Part shown: positions 41,909-51,030 of the stretch, piece by piece | Numbering within the stretch: the first letter of the stretch is position 1 | Layout of the letters: every line of letters begins with the position of its first letter | Notes under the pieces: generated by a model | Told to the model about the DNA's origin: nothing | Databases searched by the model: none | The model's input: the letters and a program-made list of their open reading frames with translations, nothing else | DNA from: Geodermatophilus aquaeductus | Lineage (GTDB): Bacteria > Actinomycetota > Actinomycetes > Mycobacteriales > Geodermatophilaceae | Assembly (NCBI RefSeq): GCF_900182545.1 | Contig: NZ_FXTJ01000002.1 | Location: 620,001 to 684,000 of the forward strand | Reading direction: 5' to 3' | DNA length: 64,000 nt | Made by a program: the position numbers and the translations under genes

Positions 41909-44853
41909 GACTCCCCCACCAGGGCCAGGAACGCGTCCTCCAGGCGGCGACGCGGGGTGAACTGGTCGACGGCGACGCCCGCGGCCACCAGCGCCTCCAG
42001 CGCTGCGGCGCGGGAGGTCTGCGCGCCGAGGTCGGCGACCAGGCCCTCGTCGGTGTGCTCGACGGTGACGCCGGGCAGCCCGGACAGCACCGCCGCCGCC
42101 CGCTCGGTCTCGCCGTCGTCGGCCAGGCCGACCAGCACCGCACCGCCGGCGCCCACGATCTCGTCGACCGTCCCCTGCGCGATCTTCTGCCCGCGCGCCA
42201 TGACGACGACGTGGCTGCAGGTCTGCTCGATCTCGCTGAGCAGGTGGCTGGAGACGATGACCGTGCGGCCGGTGGCGGCGTAGGAGCGCAGCACCTCGCG
42301 CATGGCGTGGATCTGCGGCGGGTCCAGGCCGTTGGTCGGCTCGTCGAGGACCAGCAGGTCGGGCAGGCCGAGCATGGCCTGGGCGATCGCCACCCGCTGG
42401 CGCATGCCCTGGCTGTAGCGGCGCACCGGGCGGTCGAGCGCGGCACCGAGGCCGGCGACCTCGATCGCCTCCTCCATGTGCGCGTCCTCGGCCGGGCGGC
42501 CGGTGGCGGCCCAGTACAGGCGCAGGTTGTCGCGGCCGGACAGGTGGGGCTGCAGTCCGGTGCCCTCGACGAAGGAGCCCAGCCGCGACAGCACCGGCGC
42601 GCCGGGGCCGACCTCGTGGCCGAACACGGTGATCCGCCCGGAGTTGGGCTTGATCAGGCCCATGAGCATCCGCAGGGAGGTCGTCTTGCCCGCGCCGTTG
42701 GGGCCGAGCAGGCCGAGGACCTGGCCGCGGCGGACCTCGAAGGAGAGGTCCTCCACCGCGACGAAGCCGTCCTTGTAGGCCTTGGTGATGCCCTCGAAGC
42801 GCAGCGGCACGTCCTCGCCGTCGGGCTCGACGGCCGAGGTCACCCGGCGCCGGCGGCGGCCCCACAGCACCGCCGCGAGCCAGCCGAGCAGGCCGAGGAC
42901 GGCGACCGCGCCGAGCAGCCACCACCAGCGGGAGGTGCCGCCGGCGGACTGGGTCTGCCCCTCGACGGTGGGCACCGCCAGCGCGGTGCCGCCGTTGCCC
43001 GACCCGGCCAGGGCGACGGAGTAGACGGTGGCCTCGGCCGGCAGCGCGAAGGACTGGTCCGTCGAGGAGACGACGACGCGCATCGTGTGGCCGGCCTCGA
43101 AGCGGTGCACGATCGCCGGCAGCGTGACCGTGACCTCGGTGGGCGCGGCCGGGTCCGCCGACAGGCCGGTCAGCGACAGCGGGGCGACCAGGCCGCCGGG
43201 CAGCGTGCGCGCGCCGTCGGGGCCGACGTCGTAGAGCTTGGCGAACAGCGTGGCGCTGCCCGAGGGCGAGGCGACGGCGAGCGAGACGGTCGGGGCGCCG
43301 ACCACCTCGACGGCCGCGTCGAGCGGCTCGCTGGAGAAGGCGGCGAACTGGCCGGGGATCTCCACGGTGGTGCCGCCGAGCGCCGAGGCCAGCGCGCCGA
43401 GACCGGGCACGGTGGTGATCGCCGCGGGAGTGCCGCCGGCGGGGGTCACCACGGGCTGGACGTCGCCGTCGAGGGCGACGCTCTCCCGCTGCACGGGCCG
43501 GTCGCCGTCGAGGCCGGGGTAGGCGTCGGCGAGCACGCTCTGGGTGCCGCCCTGCACGCTGCCCAGGCCGCTGCCCAGGCCGGTGGGCGCGGGGTACTCG
43601 AAGCCGGTGCCGGGGTCCTCGCCGCGGGCGGGGTCGTCCTCGTCGCGCAGGTGCCAGTCGAACCAGCCGGCGACCAGGTCGCGCAGCTCGGCGGTCTCCC
43701 GCTCGGAGGCCTGCGAGTCGTGCCCTCCGGCGTACCAGACGACCTTGACGTCGGTGCCGTTGGCGGCGATGCCGCGGGCGTTGGCGTCGGCCTGGCCGAG
43801 GCCGAACAGCGAGTCCTCGGTGCCCTGCACCAGCAGGGTGGGGGCGGTGATCCGGTCGAGCACCGCGGCCGGGCTGCTGCGGTCGAGCACCGCGGCCACC
43901 TCGGGCGTGAGCGTGCCGGAGGCTGCGGCGGACTGGTAGGCGGCGCAGATGTCGGCGCGGAAGCGGCCGCAGGTGAGCGCCTGCTCGACCGCGGCCGGGT
44001 CCACCGACGCGGGGTCGAACGGCAGGGTCGGCGCGGCGTTCCCGGACGCGGGGGCCGCCCCGCCGGAGCTCTCGCCGTCCTCGCCGTCCTCGGCCTCGGC
44101 CGCTCCCCCGCCGCCGAGCGCGTCGAGCAGGCCGCCGGTCGGCACGGAGCCGACGCCGAAGAACAGGCCCGCCCACAGCCGCTTGTAGACGCCGGTGTCG
44201 GCGGTCTGCGGCGTGGCGGCGGGCGTGGCGTCGTCGGCGGTGCCGGTCTGGGAGGGGAAGAGCGCGGCGGTCAGCGAGTTCCAGGTGATCTGCGGCGCGA
44301 TCGCGTCGACCCGGTCGTCGTAGGCGGCGGCCAGCAGCGACAGCGCGCCGCCGTAGGAGGCGCCGGCCACGCCCACGCGCGGGTCGCCGTCGCCGTCGAG
44401 GAGGACGTCGTCGCGGTCGGCGAGCAGGTCGAGCAGGGTGGACAGGTCGGCGACCTCGTAGCGCGGGTCGTCCAGGCCGATCTGGCCGGTGCTCGACCCG
44501 AAGCCGCGCGCGGAGTACGTGAGGACGACGAAGCCGCGGCCGGCGAGGTCGCGCGCGTCGTCGGCGACGGACTGCTTGCTGCCGCCGAAGCCGTGCGCCA
44601 GCACCACCGCGGGGGCGGGCTCGTCGGCCGTGGCCGAGGCGGGGAGGTAGAGCGTGGTGTCGAGCTCGACGGCGTCGGCACCGGACCCGGAGGGGACCCG
44701 GGCCTCCTCGGTGCCCACGTCCTCGGCCGCGGCGGCCGTCGCCGGGAGGGCACCGACGAGGGTGCCGGTGAACAGGAGGGCGAGCAGGGCGCCGAGCGCC
44801 GCGCGGGCGCCGGAGCGCGGGCGGGGTGTCACGGGCCCGCGGACGGGACGCAC
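41905..44853 (-). CDS. Extracytoplasmic alpha/beta hydrolase fused to ABC ATPase
   Basis: A single 982-aa chain. Residues 1-42 are a signal/anchor; 45-625 an S15/CocE-like alpha/beta hydrolase with Ser166 (GASYGG), Asp347 (GTEDS) and His378 (GGHDS) as likely triad, and a C-terminal jelly-roll-type part as in X-Pro dipeptidyl-peptidases; TM helix 643-664; 680-982 a cytoplasmic ABC ATPase with Walker A GPNGAGKTT (717-725), YSQGMRQR signature (813-820) and LLVLDEPT (833-840). GTG start 44853, or GTG 44832. It pairs with the overlapping permease. Likely cleaves or modifies what the exporter carries; substrate unknown. Confidence 0.9.
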   Translation of the reverse strand: MRPVRGPVTPRPRSGARAALGALLALLFTGTLVGALPATAAAAEDVGTEEARVPSGSGADAVELDTTLYLPASATADEPAPAVVLAHGFGGSKQSVADDARDLAGRGFVVLTYSARGFGSSTGQIGLDDPRYEVADLSTLLDLLADRDDVLLDGDGDPRVGVAGASYGGALSLLAAAYDDRVDAIAPQITWNSLTAALFPSQTGTADDATPAATPQTADTGVYKRLWAGLFFGVGSVPTGGLLDALGGGGAAEAEDGEDGESSGGAAPASGNAAPTLPFDPASVDPAAVEQALTCGRFRADICAAYQSAAASGTLTPEVAAVLDRSSPAAVLDRITAPTLLVQGTEDSLFGLGQADANARGIAANGTDVKVVWYAGGHDSQASERETAELRDLVAGWFDWHLRDEDDPARGEDPGTGFEYPAPTGLGSGLGSVQGGTQSVLADAYPGLDGDRPVQRESVALDGDVQPVVTPAGGTPAAITTVPGLGALASALGGTTVEIPGQFAAFSSEPLDAAVEVVGAPTVSLAVASPSGSATLFAKLYDVGPDGARTLPGGLVAPLSLTGLSADPAAPTEVTVTLPAIVHRFEAGHTMRVVVSSTDQSFALPAEATVYSVALAGSGNGGTALAVPTVEGQTQSAGGTSRWWWLLGAVAVLGLLGWLAAVLWGRRRRRVTSAVEPDGEDVPLRFEGITKAYKDGFVAVEDLSFEVRRGQVLGLLGPNGAGKTTSLRMLMGLIKPNSGRITVFGHEVGPGAPVLSRLGSFVEGTGLQPHLSGRDNLRLYWAATGRPAEDAHMEEAIEVAGLGAALDRPVRRYSQGMRQRVAIAQAMLGLPDLLVLDEPTNGLDPPQIHAMREVLRSYAATGRTVIVSSHLLSEIEQTCSHVVVMARGQKIAQGTVDEIVGAGGAVLVGLADDGETERAAAVLSGLPGVTVEHTDEGLVADLGAQTSRAAALEALVAAGVAVDQFTPRRRLEDAFLALVGES

Positions 44854-44918
44854 GCTGCGGCCAACGGACGGTGTCGCGCGGGTGTTCCGGGACCGTCCCG
44901 TCGGCGCGTCGCCGGCGG

Positions 44919-46709
44919 TCAGGGCTGCAGCGCGCCGGTGACGACGACGACCAGGCCGGGGTCGGGCACGTCCGGCACGTCGAAGAACCGCGCCGCCGGT
45001 CCGGTGGTGATGGCCGGGAAGGCCTCCATGAGCTGCAGGGCCGACAGCCGCTGCTCCTCGTTGCCCGGGTCGAAGTAGACGGTCGTGGCGGCGACGTCGC
45101 CGCCCTCGTACGCGCCGACGCCGGCCGAGGTCCAGCCCTGTGCCTCGAAGGCGGCGGCGACGTCGGCGGCGAGCCCGCTGGTGGGCGTGGCGTTGAGCAC
45201 GGTCACCGGCACGCGGACGGGCGTGCCGGGCGCCTCCTCGACCGGCGGCAGCGGCTCGGCCGACAGCGGGGGCAGCGGCCCGGTGGAGGGGGCGATCGGG
45301 GCCGGGTTCGACGTCTGCGTCTCCGGCTCCGTCGAGCCGGCCTCCTGCGCCGCCGGGGAGATGAAGCTGTAGACGCCGAGCACGACCAGGGCGATCACGA
45401 CGACGGCGAGCAGCGCCACGAGCCGGCGGCGGCGCGGCGGCGCGTCCTCGCCGTCGGCGGCGCGCAGCGCGGCGCGGGAGACCCCCGCCCGGCGCGCGGC
45501 CTTGCGGCGCTCGACCTCCATCGCCTGCCGCTCGGCCTCGCGGGCGGCGCGCTCGGCGCGCATCGCGGCCCGGTTGCCCGTGACGCCGGTGTCGGGACCG
45601 GTCTCGGCCTCGCGGTCGTCCCGGTCGTCCCGCGTCCGGGTCCGCGACGGGACCGCGCGGTCGGGGATCGCCTCGGTCAGCGGCGCGGCGACGACGTCGC
45701 GGGCCGACTCGCGGTCACGGGCGGGCTCGCGGTCGGGGATCGCCTTGGTGGGCGGGGCCGCCGGGACACGGGACGCCCCGCGGTCGCGGGCGGGCTCCCG
45801 GTCGCGGACCACCTCGCGGTCCGGGATGGCCTCGGTGGGCGGCGCGGCCGGCGTCGCGGCGTCGGCGCCGGAGGGACGGGTCCAGTCGCGGTAGCCGGAC
45901 GCGCCGTCGGCCTCCGGTGGGGACGGCGGGGCCTCCGGCGTCCTCGTCCGGTTCCGGGCCGGCGGGCGGGCGGGCTGGTCCCACGGGTCCAGCGGCGGGG
46001 CGGACGGCTCGGCGCTGTCGGCCTGCGGGGTCGGGACCGCCTGGAACGGGGCGACCGTCGTGGCGGGGGCCACCGGCCGGGCCGGGGACTGGGGCGCGGG
46101 CCGCGCGACGACCGGCGACTGCGCGGTCGGCGGCTCCACCGGAGCGGGGCGCCGGGCCGGCGTCCGGCCCGCGGGAGCCCGCACGGTCGCGGGCTGGACG
46201 ACCGGCGGTGCGGCGACGGGCGGGGGCGCGGCGGGCGGCTGGACGGCCGGCGGCCGGGGCCCGCGCCGCGGCGGGGCGGGGGCCTGCCGGGCGGCGCTGG
46301 CGGCCGGTACCGCCGCCGGGACGCGCGGGCGGGCCGGCGGCGCGGGCTCCGCGGGCCGCGACCGGGCGGGGGCCTCGGGCTGCGGCGCGCGTGACCGGGC
46401 CGGCGGCCGCTCGGGCTCGACCGGGCGGACGGGCACGGCGGCCCCCGCCGGCCGGCCGGTGAGCCGGCGGCGCTCGGTGTCGTCGCCGAGCGCGTCGCGG
46501 CGGCGGTCGGCGCGGCTGCGACCGGGCGTGGTCGGGTGGTCGCTCAGCTCGGGCGCGGGGGCCGCGGCGGCGCCGGCGCTGGGGTGCGGGGCCGTCGGGA
46601 GGTCGGGCGCGGGGGCAGCCGGCGGCTGGTCGGTCCGGCGGCGACCGCCGGCCACCGGGGCTGACGGCCGGTCCGGTTGGTCACCACCTGGCGCCGCATG
46701 CCTGCCCAC
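44919..46709 (-). CDS. LytR_C domain membrane protein with long disordered N-terminus
   Basis: A 596-aa protein. Residues 1-425 are Pro/Ala/Arg/Asp-rich and cytoplasmic, with three near-copies of a PPTEAIPDREP-type motif; a basic patch RRRR then TM (about 430-450); an Ala/Pro linker; and LytR_C at 497-594 (VPVTVLNATPTSGLAADVA). LytR_C domains sit outside and interact with cell-wall glycopolymer machinery. It follows the DUF3263 gene, as in the M. tuberculosis Rv0430-Rv0431 pair. The GTG at 46709 is the best start but lacks a clear ribosome site. Confidence 0.82.
   Translation of the reverse strand: MGRHAAPGGDQPDRPSAPVAGGRRRTDQPPAAPAPDLPTAPHPSAGAAAAPAPELSDHPTTPGRSRADRRRDALGDDTERRRLTGRPAGAAVPVRPVEPERPPARSRAPQPEAPARSRPAEPAPPARPRVPAAVPAASAARQAPAPPRRGPRPPAVQPPAAPPPVAAPPVVQPATVRAPAGRTPARRPAPVEPPTAQSPVVARPAPQSPARPVAPATTVAPFQAVPTPQADSAEPSAPPLDPWDQPARPPARNRTRTPEAPPSPPEADGASGYRDWTRPSGADAATPAAPPTEAIPDREVVRDREPARDRGASRVPAAPPTKAIPDREPARDRESARDVVAAPLTEAIPDRAVPSRTRTRDDRDDREAETGPDTGVTGNRAAMRAERAAREAERQAMEVERRKAARRAGVSRAALRAADGEDAPPRRRRLVALLAVVVIALVVLGVYSFISPAAQEAGSTEPETQTSNPAPIAPSTGPLPPLSAEPLPPVEEAPGTPVRVPVTVLNATPTSGLAADVAAAFEAQGWTSAGVGAYEGGDVAATTVYFDPGNEEQRLSALQLMEAFPAITTGPAARFFDVPDVPDPGLVVVVTGALQP
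45655..45845 (-). repeat. Imperfect tandem repeats in the LytR_C gene
   Basis: Three units of about 60-75 bases encode P(P/L)T(E/K)AIPDR followed by Arg/Asp/Glu-rich stretches. They lie in the disordered cytoplasmic region. Confidence 0.7.
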
Positions 46710-46720
46710 GGTGACCAAAT

Positions 46721-47053
46721 CTAGAGGGCGGAGGAGTCCTTGCCCAGCAGGTGAGGCGAACGCCGCTGGCGCCGGGCGCTGCGCAGGCGGCGCAGGCGGC
46801 GTACCAGCAGGGGGTCGGCGGCCAGTGCCGCCGGGCGGTCCACCAGCGCGTTCAGCACCTGGTAGTAGCGGGTCGGCGGGACGCCGAACTGCTCGCGGAT
46901 GGCCGTCTCCTTCGCACCGGCGTGGCGCCACCACTGCCGCTCGAAGGCCAGCATCTCGTGCTCGCGCCGGGTCAGGCCCGCGGGCTGCGCGGGACCCTCG
47001 CCGGACGCCGTGCCCCCGGGCGGGGAGACCGCGGGAGCAGGGTCGGGGGTCAT
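46721..47053 (-). CDS. DUF3263 protein
   Basis: A 110-aa soluble protein with the DUF3263 core: LTRREHEMLAFERQWWRHAGAKE followed by REQFGVPPTRYYQVLNALVD, which looks like a helix-turn-helix and suggests DNA binding. The rest is basic. ATG start at 47053. A TACCGT box at 47094-47099 would give a leader of about 34 nt. Eleven bases before the LytR_C start, so probably co-transcribed. Function of the family is unknown. Confidence 0.88.
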   Translation of the reverse strand: MTPDPAPAVSPPGGTASGEGPAQPAGLTRREHEMLAFERQWWRHAGAKETAIREQFGVPPTRYYQVLNALVDRPAALAADPLLVRRLRRLRSARRQRRSPHLLGKDSSAL

Positions 47054-47138
47054 GGTCGTGTCCGTTCGATCGGGGGGAAGCCGTCACCCAGAACGGTAGG
47101 CCCGGGCAGTGACGATTACAGCCCGAACGCGCGGGCGA

Positions 47139-48056
47139 TCACGCCGCGGCCGGCACCTGCTCGGCCGCCGCCCGCCGGTGCGCGGTGCGGGCCGCGCGCA
47201 GGCCGTCCACGCTGAACACGGCCAGCGCCGCCCAGACGATCGCGAAGCCCACCAGCCGCGCCGGGGGCATGGGCTCGTGGAACACGAAGACGCCCAGCGC
47301 CAGCTGCATGAGCGGCGTGACGTACTGCAGCAGGCCGACCGTCGACAGCGGGATCCTCCGGGCGGCCGCGGCGAACAGCAGCAGCGGCACCGCGGTGGCG
47401 ATGCCCGAGGCCAGCAACAGCAGCAGGTGGCCGGTGCCGGCCGAGCCCGCGGTCCCCCGCCCCGTGGCCTGCAGCACCGCGAGGAACACCAGCGCGGGGA
47501 GGAACGCCACCGCCGTCTCGACGAACAGCCCCGGCGCCGCCTCCACCCGCACCAGCTTCTTGAGCAGGCCGTAGCCGCCGAAGGTGGCGGCCAGGGCCAG
47601 GGCGATCCACGGCGGCCGGCCGTGGTCGACGGTCAGGACGACGACCGCCACCGCCGCCAGTCCGACGGCCGCCCACTGCAGCGGCCGCAGCCGCTCGGAG
47701 AAGACGACGACGCCGAGCAGCACGCTGACCAGCGGGTTGATGAAGTAGCCGAGCGAGGTCTCCACCACGTGGCCGGAGTTGACGCCGTAGACGAACACCA
47801 GCCAGTTGCCCGCGATGAGCACCGAGGCGCCGGCCAGGACGAGCATCGTGCGCCGGTCGGTGACCGCCGCGCGCACGAGCGGCCAGCGGCGCAGCGCGGT
47901 CAGCAGCAGCGCGACGAACAGCAGCGACCAGACGATGCGGTGGGCGACGATCTCCACCCCGCCGGCCGGCTCGAGCAGCGGGAAGTACAGGGGGAACAGG
48001 CCCCACAGGCCGTACGCGGACAGGCCCGCCGCCGTCCCCAGCCGCCGCTCGTCCAC
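47139..48056 (-). CDS. rarD: RarD-type EamA transporter
   Basis: A 305-aa drug/metabolite transporter with ten helices. The N-terminus GLSAYGLWGLFPLYFPLLEP and later ETSLGYFINPLVSVLLGV, LLQYVTPLMQLALGVFVF match RarD. E. coli RarD is linked to chloramphenicol sensitivity but substrates are not proven. GTG start at 48056 with a leaderless-type box six bases upstream. Same strand as the CBS gene, 22 bases apart. Confidence 0.9.
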   Translation of the reverse strand: MDERRLGTAAGLSAYGLWGLFPLYFPLLEPAGGVEIVAHRIVWSLLFVALLLTALRRWPLVRAAVTDRRTMLVLAGASVLIAGNWLVFVYGVNSGHVVETSLGYFINPLVSVLLGVVVFSERLRPLQWAAVGLAAVAVVVLTVDHGRPPWIALALAATFGGYGLLKKLVRVEAAPGLFVETAVAFLPALVFLAVLQATGRGTAGSAGTGHLLLLLASGIATAVPLLLFAAAARRIPLSTVGLLQYVTPLMQLALGVFVFHEPMPPARLVGFAIVWAALAVFSVDGLRAARTAHRRAAAEQVPAAA

Positions 48057-48062
48057 GGCGGC

Positions 48063-48068
48063 ACCGTA
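48063..48068 (-). promoter_or_regulatory. Putative -10 box (TACGGT) of leaderless rarD transcript
   Basis: TACGGT ends six bases before the GTG at 48056; no Shine-Dalgarno sequence is present. Confidence 0.4.
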
Positions 48069-48078
48069 CGCGGGGCGC

Positions 48079-48507
48079 TCAGGCCTGGATGTAGTCCACC
48101 AGGTGTGCGCGCTCCTGCTCGAGCTCGTCGAGGCGGGCCTTGACGACGTCGCCGATGGAGACGATCCCGAGCAGCCGGCCGTCCTCGACGACGGGGACGT
48201 GCCGGACACGGTGGTCGGTCATCGTGCGGGCGAGGTCGTGCACCGAGGCGCCGGGCGGGCAGGTGTGCACGTCGGCGGTCATCAGCGCCGACACCGGCCC
48301 GTCGAGGACGCCCGGCCCGGACGCGTGCAGGGCACGGACGACGTCGCGCTCGGAGACGATGCCGTCGACGGCGTCGCCCCCGGCGGAGACGACGAGCGCG
48401 CCGATGCCGTGCTCGGCGAGCAGGGCGAGGGCCTCGCGGACGGACCGGTCGGGCGCGACGGTGGCCACGTCGGGGCCCTTGCGGCGGAGCAGCTGGGCGA
48501 TCTGCAC
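48079..48507 (-). CDS. Two-CBS-domain protein
   Basis: A 142-aa protein with CBS domains at about residues 8-60 (VATVAPDRSVREAL, IVSERDVV) and 74-130 (VHTCPPGASVHDLA, RHVPVVEDGRLLGIVS). CBS pairs bind adenine nucleotides; stand-alone forms are stress or dormancy associated in actinobacteria. GTG start at 48507 with GGAGGG five bases upstream. Confidence 0.92.
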   Translation of the reverse strand: MQIAQLLRRKGPDVATVAPDRSVREALALLAEHGIGALVVSAGGDAVDGIVSERDVVRALHASGPGVLDGPVSALMTADVHTCPPGASVHDLARTMTDHRVRHVPVVEDGRLLGIVSIGDVVKARLDELEQERAHLVDYIQA

Positions 48508-48614
48508 GGACGCCCTCCCTCGGTCGGCGGCAGCAGTGTCCACCCGCCGGCACGCCCGCGACAACGGGCCCGGCCGCGTCTCGCGGGACCGGCTCCGGAC
48601 TGGACAGCGGGGCC

Positions 48615-48620
48615 TACCGT
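48615..48620 (+). promoter_or_regulatory. Putative -10 box (TACCGT) of leaderless DUF5313 transcript
   Basis: TACCGT ends six bases before the GTG start at 48627. Confidence 0.4.
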
Positions 48621-48626
48621 CGAGGT

Positions 48627-49055
48627 GTGCGCACCCAGCACGCCGCACCCGCGACGCCCCGCCCCACGGCCCTGCAGTGGCTCCGCTACGCCTTCGGCGG
48701 CGGCCTGCCCCGGGCCCTGGCGCCGTGGGTGCTGTCGGACACCACGCGGCCCGGCTGGGTGCGCCGGCACGTCACGCGGTCGCTGGTGCAGCTGTCCCCG
48801 CTCGTCGTGCTCTGCCTGGTCGCCGTCCCGGTGGGGATGGGCTACCGGGTGACCGCGGCGTTCGGGGGCCTGATGGTCGGCCTCATGTACTCGCTGGCGT
48901 TCATGGTGGAGACCACCGAGCACCGGGTCGCCAAGGCCGGCTATCCCGCCGGCACCGCGGCGCGGCTGCGTGAGGAGCGTGCCGAGCGGGCGCGGGCCGC
49001 CCGCGCCGAGCAGCGCCACACCTACCGCCAGGGCGGCGCCGGCAGCTTCGACTGA
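48627..49055 (+). CDS. DUF5313 membrane protein
   Basis: A 142-aa protein with conserved N-terminal PTALQWLRYAFGGGLPRALAPWVL, two membrane helices (about 58-95) and an Arg/Ala/Glu-rich cytoplasmic tail. This matches the actinobacterial DUF5313 family, function unknown. GTG start with the -10-like box six bases before it. Convergent with the pseudokinase gene, four bases between the stops. Confidence 0.82.
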   Translation: MRTQHAAPATPRPTALQWLRYAFGGGLPRALAPWVLSDTTRPGWVRRHVTRSLVQLSPLVVLCLVAVPVGMGYRVTAAFGGLMVGLMYSLAFMVETTEHRVAKAGYPAGTAARLREERAERARAARAEQRHTYRQGGAGSFD

Positions 49056-49059
49056 CCGG

Positions 49060-50937
49060 TCAGCGCACCAGCCCCACGAGCACGGGCACGGCGGCGTCCC
49101 GGAACGCCGGGTCCGCCCGCCCCTCCTGCCCGAGCAGCTCCAGCAGGCCGCCCGCCCGGTTCCCCAGGTCGTAGACCGGCAGCTCCGGCATGTCGCGAAG
49201 CGCCGCGAGGACGTCGTCGGCGGCAGGGCCGACGGCGTCCGGGTCCGCCTCGGCACGGGCGAGGAGGCCGGCCAGGGCCCCGAGCGGCGCCGGGTCGGCC
49301 AGCTCCCGCAGCGTGGGGACGACCGCCTCGCCGGCGGCGGCAGTGAGCCGGCCCTGCGCCACGCCGGCGGTCACGCTCTCGAGCAGGGCCGTGGCCTCGG
49401 CGGCGGTCCGGCCGGCGGGGACCCGGTGGTCCAGTGCCCACAGCCCGTCGAACAGCGCCGTCCCGTCCGGCCCGGCGGCGAGCGGGTCCACGTCCAGCAT
49501 CGCCACCAGGTCCACGAGCCGGTCGGGCCGGACCAGGTCGCCGAGGACCTCGCCGACCCGCTGGGCGACCCCGGCGTCGAGGTCCCCCGCTCCGGACGCC
49601 GCGTCGGCGGAGGCGGCCGCCGCGAGCGCGGCCGCGCGCTGGCCGGGCCCGTCCAGGGACTCGACGCGGCGGAGGTCGGCGAGCACGGCCCCGGCCGCCG
49701 GTCCTCCGGCGGCGGGGTCGTCAGCGGCCAGCTCGGCGAGGGCGGGGATCGTCGCGCCCAGGCGCTCCTGCGGCGTGCCGTCGGGAGGCGGCGGCAGGGT
49801 GGCCGTCGCGGTCGTGCCGGGCGGCTCCGCGACGCCGCCCCCGGACGGGTCGGCGCCGCCCCGGACGGCGACGAGGACGACGGCGAGGAGGACCGCCGCC
49901 GCCAGCCCGGCCAGGAGCCACGCTCCCCGGTGGTGCCGCACGGGGGCGCGGTGGCTGGTGTGCACCGGGACGCGGGCGGCGCCGGCGGGTGCCACGGGTG
50001 GGACCGGGACGAGGGCCGGGCCGTGCGGCACCACGCGCAGCACCGCGGTGCGGGTGAGGACGTCGGGGACCGCGGCGCGCAGCGGACCGGCCGGCGCGGT
50101 CCCGGCCGCCCGCGTCGTGGCGACGGCGCCCAGCGCCTGCTCCAGCTCACGCGCGCCGATCCGCCGCGCCGGGTCGGGCTCGAGCGCCCGGGCGAGCACC
50201 GGCCCGAGGTCGCCGGCGCGGGCGGAGGGCTCGTACCCGCCCTCGGCGACGGCGGCCAGCGTCGCCTGGGCGTCGTCGCCCCGGTACGGCGGGCGGCCCT
50301 CGACCGCGGTGGCCAGCGTGGCGCCCAGCGACCAGGTGTCCGCCGCGGGGCCGGGCACCGCGCCGCGGGCGACCTCGGGGGCGCAGTAGCCCGGGGAGGC
50401 GACCACCAGCCCGGTGCCGGCCAGGACGGCGTCCCCGGCTGCGGGGACGACCCCGAAGCCGGTGAGCAGGACCCGGCCCGGCGAGCCGTCCGACGGCGTG
50501 CCGATCAGGACGCTGTCCGGCGTCAGGTCCCGGTGCAGGAGACCCCGCTCGTGGGCCGCCTCGAGGACGCCCAGCACGGCCAGCCCGACCAGCGCGGCGC
50601 GCTGCGGTGACAGCGGCCCCTCGCGCGCCAGCACCTCCGACAGCCGCAGGCCCGCGACGTCTGGCAGGACCAGCGAGGTGACCGCGCCGTCGTCGACGAC
50701 GTCGAGGACGGCCAGGGTGCCGGGGTGGTCGAGCCCGGCCACCGCCCGGACCTCCTGCAGACAGCGCTGGCGGCCGGCGGCACGGGCGTCCTCGGGCCAG
50801 CCGTCGGGGAGGCGGACCTCCCGCAGGACCACCGCCCGCCCGAGGACGACGTCCTCCGCGCGCCGGTCGGCGCCCACCTGCCCGGTGGGCCGGTAGCGCC
50901 CGGCGATGAGCTGCCCGTCGTCCGCCGCTGGGGCCAT
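49060..50937 (-). CDS. Membrane-anchored Hanks-type pseudokinase
   Basis: A 625-aa protein with a PknB-like fold at 1-270 but lost catalytic residues: the beta-3 Lys site reads VVLREVRL (Arg), the loop HRDLTPDSVLI lacks the HRDxK Lys and metal-binding Asn, and DFG is GFG (160-162). CAPEVARG and DTWSLG show the C-lobe is folded. One TM helix at 339-358, then a 265-aa Ala-rich extracellular helical domain with no known relatives to me. It resembles MviN/SteR-like pseudokinase arrangements. ATG start at 50937; stands alone. Confidence 0.85.
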   Translation of the reverse strand: MAPAADDGQLIAGRYRPTGQVGADRRAEDVVLGRAVVLREVRLPDGWPEDARAAGRQRCLQEVRAVAGLDHPGTLAVLDVVDDGAVTSLVLPDVAGLRLSEVLAREGPLSPQRAALVGLAVLGVLEAAHERGLLHRDLTPDSVLIGTPSDGSPGRVLLTGFGVVPAAGDAVLAGTGLVVASPGYCAPEVARGAVPGPAADTWSLGATLATAVEGRPPYRGDDAQATLAAVAEGGYEPSARAGDLGPVLARALEPDPARRIGARELEQALGAVATTRAAGTAPAGPLRAAVPDVLTRTAVLRVVPHGPALVPVPPVAPAGAARVPVHTSHRAPVRHHRGAWLLAGLAAAVLLAVVLVAVRGGADPSGGGVAEPPGTTATATLPPPPDGTPQERLGATIPALAELAADDPAAGGPAAGAVLADLRRVESLDGPGQRAAALAAAASADAASGAGDLDAGVAQRVGEVLGDLVRPDRLVDLVAMLDVDPLAAGPDGTALFDGLWALDHRVPAGRTAAEATALLESVTAGVAQGRLTAAAGEAVVPTLRELADPAPLGALAGLLARAEADPDAVGPAADDVLAALRDMPELPVYDLGNRAGGLLELLGQEGRADPAFRDAAVPVLVGLVR

Positions 50938-51030
50938 CCGGGTCCGGTACCCGGTCCGACCAGCGGATACGCGGTGAGGGCGGGCGCCGCTGCGTCACCG
51001 CGCGCTGACAGCGGGCACGCGGGGAGGGAG

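Noticed and set aside
42055..45078. A 1007-codon plus-strand frame opposite the hydrolase-ABC fusion
   Set aside because: No domain and biased composition; shadow of the true gene.
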